NCBI RefSeq assembly: GCF_921293095.1
Contig: NC_060251.1
Span: 98,628,566 to 98,692,565 of the forward strand
DNA length: 64,000 bases
From: Ischnura elegans
Taxonomy: Eukaryota > Arthropoda > Insecta > Odonata > Coenagrionidae
Direction: 5' to 3'
Below the pieces are notes generated by a model that did not search any database, had not been told where the DNA came from, and saw only the letters and a list, made by a program, of their open reading frames with translations. Position numbers and translations under genes: made by a program. Shown piece after piece: positions 19,420 to 31,078 of this stretch (positions within the stretch are counted from its first letter, which is position 1; the number at the start of each line of letters is the position of its first letter).

Positions 19420-21150
19420 TGATGAACGTAATGACCTTTATCATCTTGGTAGTGACAAATATACTGATTTTCGTAAAACCAGTGGATACGCTATTGAGAA
19501 TTTTTTTTATAACTCGTACCAAAAACCTCTGATTCATCAAACTCCGTATCGATCTATCAAATGTTCTCGTGCTGTCTTGACCTCCTGTCAGCCTTGCGTG
19601 TTGCCCCCGCGCACCTCGTCAAAACATGTCCGACGTCGACACGAACGGAATTCGCTGACGGAGACATTACGTAGGAGAGGGGACAAGCATTGACATTCCT
19701 TCCAGACGAGAACGTTGACCCCCCCCCCCCCATCTGAAACGAAGAAAAACCGAAAATATTTCCCCGAAGTTCTCCGTTACACAACAATTCATAAACATTT
19801 TTCCGGGAAAGTACGTCACGACTTCTTCCGCTTATTTACTAACTTATTCTTTCATAAGTTTACTTTACCTTCTGAGTCCTTCTGAGCCCTGTGTGGCTTA
19901 TCGGAAGGTTTTTACCTTTTAATTTTCTCATTTTTGCTATAAAAATATGCCATTATCAAATGAAAATATATGTGGCACAATCTACAAAATATTAAATTAT
20001 TATTTTTGCAGTTCTATCGTGAAAACGCAGTTCCAACATGATTTAACAAATCAACATCCGTACACCTGTCATCACAGTAACATTTACAATTGAAAAAATA
20101 AAAAATACATATAATATTTTATAATATCAAAAGTTGATTCACTTATAATAATAAATTCATAATACTAGGGAAATTATGTACCTCTAAAATGTTGTTTTGA
20201 TGATATATATCATGTAAATATTGTATAAAAACATTTTTTTCTAATTTGCATGTCATATTTCTCATAGGTGTCTCATCAGCTGTATTTTGACCTCATTAAA
20301 ATATGCACATAAGAGTTATATAAAACAAAATAACGTTTTTTAGTGATTTCTGAATACAAAATATTTTTAAAATAATTTTATTCCAAAAGCGAAATAAATA
20401 TTATAATCTCCACCATCACCTCGCCTTTTCGATCCCATATACTGACATGGTTTCTCCAGAACAATTGTTTTTGCACACGAATACGGAATTTGTTCATGAA
20501 CGGAATATACTCCGACTTCAGCTTAGACTTCCCTGACAATTGGTGTCACCACATTGCACTTGAGGGCATTCGGAAAATCTGGCTGGCCCGTAGAAGCTTT
20601 CCAACGGGAATATCACTACCAAGGTTAATTTTATCCTTTCCCCAGTTAACGTTGCCGGAGTCAACACCTTTCCCTTTCACTTCCAGAGGCTTCTCGATTT
20701 CTTGAAATTTTGCACCCCATAATTTTCGTATACATTGCCATTACGAACGTCATGTACACCGGAGTTCAAACACGAACATCTAAGTAACAAAATGGCCAAT
20801 TTATTTTTTTAACTTTGCGTGAAAAGTATAACTTCTCGATGGAGATCGAGCATACTACCTTAATTTAAAATTTGTCCCCCAAAAGCGAGTATTATTAAGG
20901 GTGATGACTTTTCCCCAACCCCAAATTGAATCTCTCTCTCTCTCTCTCGAATGTCCAGGTACACCCTTTGCTTTTTATTCTCTCTGTAAATCCTATTCTT
21001 TTCATTTCAATACCCCCGCTGACCTAACATTCTTCCTTATGAAAAAAGGAAATATATCTCAATTACAAGCAATGATATTGAGATATATATCATTTAATTA
21101 TACATTTGTTTGCTTCACTGTAACTGATATTCAATAAAAATAAGATGTAA
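19420..21150. other. No gene recognised
   Basis: AT-rich with a (TC)n run near 20930-20948 and a C run near 19720. Frames at 19406-19693, 20490-20705 and 20901-21137 have no similarity I recognise. Confidence 0.4.
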
Positions 21151-21154
21151 ATTA

Positions 21155-21360
21155 TATTGGAAATAAATCAATAAAACTTTGTAAGGTTCACTATTACATT
21201 AATATGGGCACGACCCGGGTTTCGTAACGTAGTTATATCTTCAGGTCCTCATGACCTTCATCTTCAGGTCCTGATGATGTAACTACGTAACGAAACCCGG
21301 GTCGTGCCCATATTAATATAATAGTGAACTTTACAAAGTTTTATTCCTTTATTTCTAATA
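21155..21360. repeat. Foldback with ~95-bp arms
   Basis: The left arm 21155-21249 and right arm 21266-21360 are inverted copies at about 90% identity. Shared blocks are AATAAAACTTTGTAA, TTCACTATTA, TTAATATGGGCACGACCCGG and TTCGTAACGTAGTTA. The 16-bp centre lies between two CTTCAGGTCC-like blocks. It has no coding capacity. The hairpin would extrude a long stem; superfamily unknown. Confidence 0.85.
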
Positions 21361-23150
21361 TGGAGAGGCTTCATAAAGTCAAGCCTGAAGTTGTCAGTTG
21401 TATATTATATTTTTTAAACTTTGTATTTTTATATTATAAACTATCTCCGATTTTCTTTTGGGTGACAATTATTTTAAAAATAACATAAACTTTATTTCGC
21501 GTTAAATAATTCGTTGAACTAACATCCGATCAATAAATTTACAAATGGCACCTGATGATAAGTCCTTAAAGATAGATGGACCACACCACCTTATTGCATA
21601 ATATATAGTGATTCCTTATACATTTGTATTCCTATAAAGCAATTAGCTAGTTCTTTATGACTACCAATCCTTCAATCTTCCGCCCGGCTCTTTCTTCAGA
21701 ATGACTCCAGCTCCTGCATTGGGGAACATGCATGAAATTTGTTCATCATGCTAGTAAGTCTCACTGAATAGACAATTTTCTCACGAGTCCAAATATATAA
21801 GCCAAAACTCTCCTAGTATTCCACAAACGTCATTAAATGCTAATTAAAAATGCTCGAATATCGCTTGAAGTCACGTGACGTGAAACGCCTTCTGACGTCA
21901 TCGGACGGTACGCCATTCACTTCGCTAAGAGAGTAGAGCGGTAGAGCCTTGAATGCAAGATATCGAAGTAAAAATAGCATTTATTTTCGCCAAATTTGCA
22001 TTTGAGCCCCGGCATAAACTGATTTTCTCTCCACTTTCTCAGTCTATCATCAGTGGTTAACGTTCTGTGGTTAATGTAATAAATAAACGAGTGGTGACGT
22101 CACGCTCCGATGACGTCGTGTTTTCAAGCAGCCGATGAAGATTAATTTTTGAAGACATATAACTCAGCTAAAACACATTATTCGTCCGCCAGATTTTCGG
22201 CAAATACATTTGAGGTAGGAACCTTCATATTATAGTACTTGTAAAAAACTGTGCATGTTCCCCATCCTCTGGTCATCGCTGGAACGTATGATTATAAAAA
22301 GCTAACTATAAAGCTAAAAATGATTGCAATCAACAAATCGCAAAGTCTATAGATGGGTTGAGATCCAGTTCTTTATATTAATGACAGAGTTAATTATATC
22401 CTTGCCCGATCTAAAGTGGTTGCACAGTGAAGTCCTGTACCTTCAATGGCTTTGTTTTCAAGCCCAACTGAGTCGAGTATTCAAGGCATGGGTGAAGATA
22501 GCTGAAAAAAGCGTTAATTAAATGCTAATTAAGGCTGCAAAAGATTAATATGCATCTCCGTAACCTGTTTTCACGACGAAAATACCAGAAGAAATAATAC
22601 CCGCTCTTAGTTTTAACAGCAGCCTTTCCCAATAGCCTCACCAAATACGCCTTTTACTGGATACATTTTACTAAAATTTGACTGGTAAGTCAAACGTAAT
22701 ACCGATTTCAATCGATTAAAAAATCTATTATCTATGAAAATAACGTAGCGGGAAATTTCAGGGTCAATGTGACATGCAGTAGCTAATGATATATTTAATG
22801 CAAAGGAAAAGGAATTTATTACTCCCTTCCAGCATAAAATCTGACAACACGATGATACAGTAACTTATCTCCTCATTAGTTGATTCAGAGTGGAATTAAA
22901 ATTGTAGCCTCGCTGGGGGAAGACAGTTGATTGCCACTACTGAGACCTGAGGTGTGTGACGAACACGAAGGTTCTGCAGTATCGGTCTTGGAAATTGCAC
23001 AAGAATTAAACACTTAAGCGATCATATTAAACTAGCTAAATAAATAATACGGCGTTGGAAAGCCGTAATTCATGAGGGAATTCTATCTTTTAATTTTCAT
23101 GAGGCGATGACGATGATACCATTGAAACATCGTTGCAATCCGACACCGCA
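21361..23150. other. No gene recognised; CRE-rich patch at 21870-22120
   Basis: Inside lie CACGTGACGTGAAACG, TCTGACGTCATCGGACGG (about 21890-21910) and, inverted ~200 bp on, GGTGACGTCACGCTCCGATGACGTC. The pair GACGTCATCGG and CCGATGACGTC is an inverted repeat. This may be a degraded MITE with ATF/CREB-like palindromes. Open frames are short and unrecognised. Confidence 0.35.
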
Positions 23151-23156
23151 TCCAAT

Positions 23157-23465
23157 CAGGGGCGCAGCCAGGAATCAAGGCTGACGGGGGTTTAGGTGCA
23201 ACCAATACCGGGGTGTGTGGAGGTATGGAATACCCACCAGGATAAGCGGTAGGTGCGAGATTAATAACTTGCGGAATTTTAAGATAAATTGTTCAAAATG
23301 GTGAGTTTTGCGGCTTTCTGAGGGATATTTTTTTTAATCCTTACACTATTCTATTAGTAATATCAATCCAATTAAGTAAAATGGATTAAACTTAAGCATT
23401 TCTCTGAGCTCTAGGTGGGGGGGGGGGGGGGTTAACCCCCAACCCCTCCCCTCACTGCGCCACTG
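23157..23465 (-). mobile_element. hAT-type MITE, family G, copy D
   Basis: CAGGGGCGCAGCCAGGAATC at the left, CTCACTGCGCCACTG at the right, and a perfect 8-bp duplication CATCCAAT at 23149-23156 and 23466-23473. The body matches the reverse of copy C, including the GAGCTCTAGG block and the GTGGGTATTCCATACC-like block. Confidence 0.92.
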
Positions 23466-24008
23466 CATCCAATAAACCTCATAAATCTGCATCACGCACC
23501 TTCTCCTCGTCCGTTCTTTCTCCATACGAATGTCCAAAAATTACATCGCCCGTTGGTCGTATCCCATAGAGACAAACAAACCGAGATGTTCTACGGAAAA
23601 AAAATTTAGTAAACAGTATCGGGTATCGTGCTGAAGACTTCTGAGAAAAGCCTAACTCAATTTCAAATCGAAAATCACTCGGTCGATCTCAATTCCTATT
23701 CATCGGACGACCATATCTCCCAATTGTAGCAGTCACGCAACTTGCTTGAACTCGCGACGACTTCAAAGTTTGGCCAAAGATGTTGATCGAGGTAAGCATA
23801 CTTGTATGGCTCATGTTCTTTTCTTAGTAGGCATGTAACTTTACAATCATTTCCGTCATGTTCGCTGAAATGGCTGGAATTAACGGACAGAGTGTATAGA
23901 TGAGACTAAACCCGGGGTAATGATGTGCTCGTAAGGCGACGTGAAAATACAACTAGGATTTTCCAAAACCAATGCCCTACAGTAATAACGTTCACACAGT
24001 TATCAATA

Positions 24009-24667
24009 GGGTGGTTTCCTATTAATTTTTTATTGCGTAAATCGAAAGATTATTACTCCTGGAGTACGTATGTCACGCTTTTAGATTTTTCAATGACGAT
24101 ATCTATTTTTCGCGATTAAGCGAAAGGTGAAAATTTTCAAGCGCGCGAAAACGCGACGGCTAAGTAGGAATGATGGGAAAAGTCCGTGTGACGTATTTAT
24201 GGTTCACCCTGCCGCCTTGAGAAGTGACCTTGGGGCGAGGTTTGAGCGCTGATACGACGCAGGCTGCTAGCAAGTATCCGAGTACCCTGCTAGCAGGTAG
24301 CGTTTGGCTTAAATAAGGATTATTGTTGCCTTATCAAACGAAGGAAACTTTCTGAACGTAGGTATTTTTAATTTGTGATTATTAAGAGATGATTCCCTGA
24401 GCTCTGTGCCTCATGCATGCATTAGTAATCTCAGACAATGTAAAACTCCTAATTACTCGTATAGCATCTAGGTCCCTTTGGCGTCGCGTGGAGTGGCATC
24501 GTATGGGCGCCAATCTGGCCTTTTTCAAATGAGGTTAAAATTTACCATTGCCATTCGTCTGAACTGGGATTTCTAAATCCAAATAATTTGTATATTATGA
24601 ATACACTAATGGTGGGTAAGGAATCGCAATCAATGCATTTCGTTTTCTTTGATGAAGGAAACTCCCC
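24009..24667 (-). mobile_element. TA-flanked MITE, family T, copy 3 (reverse)
   Basis: The left end is GGGTGGTTTCCTATTAATTT after CAATA; the right end is GATGAAGGAAACTCCCC. It runs opposite to copies 1 and 2. The TA on the right is not intact (TTA follows), and the internal TGACGTCA has decayed here to GCGTCGCG. By eye it is similarly diverged from both others. Confidence 0.8.
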
Positions 24668-24669
24668 TT

Positions 24670-27135
24670 ATGCTTATTACTTGCCTCTCTTACTTACTAT
24701 GCTTATTATTTGACTCTCAGTTTCTTTTAATTGACATTACGAAGGGGTTTCCCTTTATGCGAGATGAAGGTTTATTAAAAAATGGATAAATCAGGCAATA
24801 CATGTACCAATCTCTCCAACTATAGTAGAGTAGGGAATAACAGTGAGTGTTGTCTAAAGATAAATATCAATAATTACACTAAAGGGCATAGCCGAATAAG
24901 AGGTAGAAAAGTCCCCCCTCCGGGATTTTTCCCGTACTTGGGGCGAAGGATTGGGGATCATAAAGGACTAACCTCCCCACACTTCCAGCCCGCTAGAGGC
25001 CCACCAGGGCCGGCTAGCTCGAAAATTCGATTTCCACTGTCTTTTAAATATCTCGGGATAGAGAACATATTTTTCAATGCAGTTTGCGGCATTTGAGAGT
25101 TTTCTCAATGGAGCAGATGTCCAATTTTTCACGACATTTAAGTGGCACAAGGAGAAATGGCGTCGATTTGAAAATTTCAAACGCTAGTTTTCATAAAATA
25201 TTTTTGAGAGGGCCACAAAGAAAAAATGTGTTTCGTAGGAGTATTTTAATACCTTTCGACTAATGTTATGAAAAAGGAATATTTAGGTGGTGGAACACCG
25301 CGAAAAAAATTAAAGTATACGATTTTGGCTATTTTTTGCTGTTTTTTTCCATGACCTGTGCCCGTGTTGCCCCCATAACACCCGTTTCATACCATCTTGC
25401 ACATATTTAGTCCTCTCACTAAAGCTCAAACTCATACCGATTGTAATTCCAACCACTAGGGACAGAATTTGGTGGATACTGGTACCGGAAATGGCTTCGG
25501 GACCCTCGAAAACCCCCGAGTAAGCTATTTCAAATAAAAAATTCCAGACACCCAAACCCCTTCCCCCACTCCTTCAAAACTTAGAATAGATTTTATTGTG
25601 AAGTGTACGAGATTTATTCAACATCCTCGAGGACCTACTAGTCAGATATTCCAAATTGAAAAAAATCATTGAGACGACCCCACCAACGCTGAACCTTTGG
25701 GATTTTATCTCAGGTTAATGTTAGACAAGTGCTGAAATGAAAAAATGTTCACGTTTTCAATTTTTTTTACTGCTGGCATACAAATAAAAAAAATTATGAA
25801 AAACATCTGGTCAAACATGGATTTTTGGTGAATTTTCTCTAAACAATTTTATTCGTCATCCTTTGAATCTTCATTGATGCATGTTATTATATTTTCTTAA
25901 AAAAATATTCTAGATAAAATCTCGGCCGGTCTTCCAATTTTATCTTAATACGCTTAAAGGGCATAAAAAGTTGTGTATTTTCCCGAAGTTTCAGACTTCA
26001 ACAATTGAAATAAATCCCGAAAAAAAATTTGAACATAATTTTTCGTTTTTTAGCCATATCTCCAATTTTTGTAGTAGTAAAAATGTTTTCTTGAATTTAA
26101 AATGTATACACTATTATGTTCTACTATTATCATCTTTTTCAAAAATTTTTGACCGAAAAAAAAATCCGTAAGTTTGAAATTTTAAAAATTTAGTTAAATA
26201 GTTTAGGAAACAATAGACTCACCGAAAAAAAATGTGTGTTGTTATCCCTTCTACATCAAAATATAATCCTTTTTTCAGATTTTTTAAAATAGGTGGAACA
26301 CGGTCAAAAACAAAAATAACTGCTTTGCGTCATTTGCATCTATATGTTCCACGAGGATATTTGATTTTATCCTTGAGAGCAGCCAACAGTTGAGTTGATG
26401 CACTTTAAGTTTAGGTATATATTTTTATTTTCAAAATATCTGGGGGCACTTTTCACCATATTCACCAGCTAAACCATTTATGAAGCCTTGACTGAATCAT
26501 TCAATCAGATAAATCAATACTAAAGATGGCCTTTTCAACCTTTTATAGTACCTATTTAAAGAATTTCAATCAACACTGTACAGATCAAAAACCAATTTTC
26601 GCATTAAAAAAAATTGCTTTCAAAGATGAAAGGACGATATTCTCGAGTTAAAATCCAGGCGAAATTTTCACACTTACGGATAGGTTCAAAAAATCCCGAT
26701 GATGCACAAAAAACTTATCAATTCATAAGAGGATAAACTGCGATAAAAATATGATTTTATCAGTTCTACTAGTCCACAGAAAACAGAGTTATTCATGAAA
26801 AATGAAAGAGGGAAAATCACAGTAGGCAGAGCGCTACACTGGTGGCTGGTGAAAAATGGTAATTGTGGCAGAAGAAACATGATGAAATAGATTTTTTGCG
26901 AGAAAAAGTAACTTGAATACTAAGCCGCTACCAAAGAAAAACAAAAATGTCGTTTCGCGAATGTTCCGCCCACTTGATAAGTTTGTGACGTAATCATACA
27001 TTTAGAGTGACATCCAATTTTTGTCCCACAAACCGTAGGAAGAGAAGCATTAAAAAGCCCCCGTAGTGATTGAACGAAAACGGTGGTAGGATCTTCAAAA
27101 ACTCTGCTCTATTTTTTCCGTTTAAGGGTCATCAC
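24670..27135. other. No gene recognised
   Basis: Long AT-rich stretch. Frames at 24782-25096, 25310-25555 and 26686-26880 are unrecognised. Between 25560 and 26650 the sequence is dominated by A and T runs with no open frame above 70 codons. I see no repeat shared with the rest of the window. Confidence 0.45.
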
Positions 27136-27138
27136 CAT

Positions 27139-27707
27139 CAGGGGCGCAGCCAGAAATTAAGTCTAGGAAGCATGGACGTACCCAGCGAGGGGCAGGAGGG
27201 GGCAGCTGCCTCTCCCCCCCCCCCCCCCTAGAAGCAAAAATCTCAATGTCTTTAAGGAAAATAATATTTTTTCAAGCAAAATTTTTTAAAAACTAATAAA
27301 GAGCTGTTACAGTTTCCTTAAAATGTTGATTTCATTCACCTTTTACATGCTTAAATCTTACCTACAACTTGAACAACCATGGCTTCTCCCCCCCTAGTTT
27401 TGATCCTGGGTACGCCCTTGTCTAGGGGGGATTTTGGGCGCAACTAATACTGAAGGGTCTGGGGAGCATGGAATACCCGCATGGGTAAATGGGAGGTGCG
27501 AGGGCCCTCCCCCGGAAATTTTTTAAGATAAATGGTTCAAAATGGTGAGTTTTACGGCTATGTGATTAGGTCGATATTTTTTGTGAGTCATCCGTCCCCC
27601 TAATATTAATTAAAAATTTGTCATACTAAAGTATTTTTATGAAAAAAAAATTCCCTAAGCTCTGGGGGGTTTTATCCCCCAAACACTCCCCCCTCGCTGC
27701 GCCACTG
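27139..27707 (-). mobile_element. hAT-type MITE, family G, copy E (contains a nested MITE)
   Basis: CAGGGGCGCAGCCAGAAATT at the left and CTCGCTGCGCCACTG at the right. Flanks ATCACCAT and GTCACCAC agree at 6 of 8 positions, so this is an older copy. A 251-bp insert lies near its left end (27170-27420). Without it the element is about 318 bp, like the other copies. Confidence 0.85.
27170..27420. mobile_element. MITE nested in family G copy E
   Basis: Ends CATGGACGTACCCAG and, inverted, CTGGGTACGCCCTTG. Flanks TCTAGGAA and TCTAGGGG share 6 of 8 bases, consistent with a decayed 8-bp duplication. It has a long C run near 27218-27230 and an AT-rich middle. It is a different family from the insert in copy A. 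Confidence 0.78.
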
Positions 27708-27709
27708 GT

Positions 27710-28370
27710 CACCACCGATGTTTTTCACAAGTTGGAGATTTGATGGCAGATTATGATAAAGGTCGTTTGCTTTGTAAAAACGCTTTCGGGATCAGAAGCA
27801 ATGATTTTTTATTTTTTTTGTAGCGGCCGATACTTTGCCGAACTCCATTATCAACGTCGAAAAGTAATTTTATTTCGCAAAATTTCTCCAAAACGGCATC
27901 AGCACACAGATATTTAACCTAGATCTAATATTACTTGACCATTTTGTATCAGACTTTAGAAATATTTATGATGATATTTGAATTACGAAATCGGAATCGT
28001 TTAGTATAGGTGGCAACACTGTCTGTGGCTACATTGGCGTTTCATATTTGCAGCCCATAACAAGCTCCTCAGTTGAGGAAGCTCGGGAATTATGAAATCT
28101 CTTTATTAAAACTCATATTTTAACTAAAATTTTCTCGGCCTCACAATTCGAGTGGAATTTTGAAAAATATGGGCATTTTCAATGAATTTTTGCTTACTTC
28201 GTCCAATTGGAGTGTTGGTTAACTGGCAGGGTTTATGTCAAATACATCCAATTGTGATATTTTCAGCGGTTTGTAATTGCGATTCACCGTTCGAACCACC
28301 ACGGTGTACCGTAATCGGCAAATCTCATTCGTTTAGGTGCGAATAAAATGATACAGTGAAAAGCATGTAT
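27710..28370. other. No gene recognised
   Basis: No open frame above 60 codons and no internal repeat structure seen. Confidence 0.4.
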
Positions 28371-28375
28371 GCTGA

Positions 28376-28590
28376 TCATTATAATTAAAAACTTTTGGGC
28401 TATGTCGCCGCGTCAATGCTTTGGGTGGCCCCAACGTTTCCCAACCGATGCTGGTCGCTTTTTCGAGGGATTATGATCCCTTGAATGATTCATAATCCCT
28501 TGAAAAAGCGACCAGCATCGGTCGGGAAACGTTGGGGCCACCCAAAGCATTGACGCGGCGACATAGCCCAAAAGTTTTTAATCATAATGA
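28376..28590. repeat. Near-perfect palindrome with 101-bp arms
   Basis: Arms 28376-28476 and 28490-28590 are inverted copies differing at only a few positions. The 13-bp loop is TCCCTTGAATGAT. Arm blocks include CTTTTGGGCTATGTCGCCGC, CCCCAACGTTTCCC and CCGATGCTGGTCGCTTTTTC. The arms are far more GC-rich than the flanks. No coding capacity; a young or actively corrected foldback element. Confidence 0.92.
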
Positions 28591-28599
28591 CGAGCACCC

Positions 28600-31078
28600 G
28601 CGAAAGTTTTAACAAAGAATGTATGCTGATGTTCAGTCTCACCAGAGTCGAAAGGTTTTTTTCTTAGGGATTGTGTTCTTGGTATCCAATCGGATGATAT
28701 AGACCGCTCATATAGGTTTCAGATGAATACCAATGCGTGCTGGTGGTTGATTGCAGTGATCCCAAGATCTAGAAACCACTTCCTGTCGCTATACTCGATA
28801 AGCAGCAACTAAGATGCGGGGAACAGATATTTCTATTGGCTCATTTACATGTTTGTGATTGATTTGAAGAGTGAATTGAAATGTTCGGGAGTAAATCAAT
28901 TGAGAGGTTACACGAGGTCTATTCACACGGTGAAGATAGGTAGCTAGCTTATTTAAACAGGTAGGAAAGGCCGTAGTGAGCGGAGAGGTCAAGGGTCACA
29001 AGCAAAAAAAATTAGGAGAGGACCACTTTTGAGTTCTCAAAAATCGATCAACTGACCGATATTCTGCGACAATTTCGCTATATTGTGCGTTAATTGAGTC
29101 TAAAAAGTGACACTAATCTGCTTTGAGGATTAATTATAATAAAAATTTTAATAATGTGGTTTCAGTTGCATAGTGGTTCTACTTTTGCTGTCCCTTGAAC
29201 GACACCTTGACATTTTGCAAAAATAGCGTCTTAATTGCAAGCAAATGTATGTTTTATCGAGCTGTGAATTGTATTTTATTCCCATTACTTCAAAAACATT
29301 TAAGCAGGTTTCATAACGATTTGATCAAAACATTTTCCATCATAGCGGTAAATTTTGCCGTGAAACTGAATTTCTGTGGTAAAACTATGATAGAGCTGTG
29401 CTAGGTAAAATGGCAATTTTTCGCGGGTAAATTTGAAACCATCAATTGCGATAAAATCCCATTTTGAAGTTCCAGCCTGATGTATAAGGATTCCTCAGGT
29501 TTTTTTCTTTTTAATTCAAGCTATTAGATTTCTTGTCACGGAAATATACCTAAATTCTTATTTAATTTGGGTTTGAAGTTGCAGGTAATTAAATTTTAAC
29601 GGTTTCAATATTCAAATATTTTAATAAGGTCTAATTTCCCTTTAACATTCGGAATCAGAAATGGGGCATGTTTATGTTTCCGTTCAAACAAAGAAATCAG
29701 AAGCGACTAATTTAGGAGCCATATGAGGGCAAGACTATCTTTGAGTCCTCTCTATATATTCGCTTTTCACGTTTCTAATTTGTTACCGTCTTCAAATTAG
29801 GAATCGCGGGTATGGTGAAATATCTAAATTGAAACTCATTTTTAGCATTAATTTTCCTAACCCAACAACTTTTTTCTTGTCAATGGCAGCGGTTAAGAAT
29901 AAAGAAATAGGAATAGAAGCGATTGTTAATAATTCTATTGCGCGAAACGAGATGTGGTTGTAATTAAAATTTCGTGGCTAGGGTTTATGACGTCCCTGTT
30001 TCTCAGCTGAAGTTTGCGCATTGGATAGTTTTTGCGCATTTCGTCTGGAATGGGAATATACTGACCAATACTGACACTGTAGACGTCATTTCTACTTCAC
30101 TTATCCGAAATATTGATCGGTATATACTTTTCCTTCAACCACATATCGCAGATGCGAATCTTATAAACGCTTAATTCCTCGCTCTTGCCGGATTCCTATC
30201 GACGTGATAATCTTGAGGTCTACTTTTGTTTCTAAAGTCCCAAGTCTAGTATTCTATGAACTGACTTATTTCTGAAATGAAAATGCCAACGAAAAATTTT
30301 ATAAACTAATAAATGTAGGAAAGCTTTTCATTCTTCAGTAAAATATTTAGGCTTTAGAGTGTGTTGATTCCCATCGTGTCCCTCGCAGTAGCTTTTTGAC
30401 GCTGCGTAGGTTTTTATCTTAAATATCAATGAACAGTGGAAGCTTTTAAATCAGATGCGATCTTAGTGGCACTAAATTTCATTTAAAAAATTTTGTCATG
30501 AGTATGTATGATATCTATGAAAAGAGGCTTCAACCAGTAATATCGTCACCTAAGTAATTTCCGCCATGGTGAATCAACTGAATCAATTTCAGTGTCACGA
30601 TATTTCGACATTCGAAAATATTCATATTCAGTTTATTTTCAGTTTAAAATATACGAAAGCAGTGTTTTATCGCCAATATTAGTAATATGACTTCGTAAAT
30701 AGTGATTTTCATAATAGTGGTTGTATACAAACTCGATTTGTTTTTCCCGGCTAAATCCCATCAAACAAATAAACGTAGAGAAAAAGTACAGATGGCATGC
30801 AAGGTGAGCAGAGGAAAGAGCAAGTAGCGGAAGTAGCGCCGCTGATCCCAGCGTCCTGAATTGCTGCAACAACTACCGAATTTGCGCAATTAATACTGAA
30901 ATTTCCCAAATTTGGCCTGCTAGCATTTAAGGTTTAACTATTCTAATAATTCAATCGATATGAAATCTTTAACATTTTGACGAAATATGCATTTATTACT
31001 TTTATCACGATGATCTTGCTAAGTCTGTAGGGAAGTCTGAATTTGTTGTTTAGGCTAGTGGGCCGAATTAGAGTAAAA
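28600..31078. other. Intergenic; probable upstream region of DCUN1D
   Basis: AT-rich. No open frame with recognisable product, although short frames occur on both strands (28789-28992, 29195-29404, 30639-30872). The last few hundred bases presumably include the DCUN1D promoter and 5' UTR; no clear TATA or initiator stands out. Confidence 0.4.

Noticed and set aside
30639-30872. Divergent gene upstream of DCUN1D on the - strand
   Set aside because: The frame is short, with a hydrophobic low-complexity start, and no continuing exon was found.
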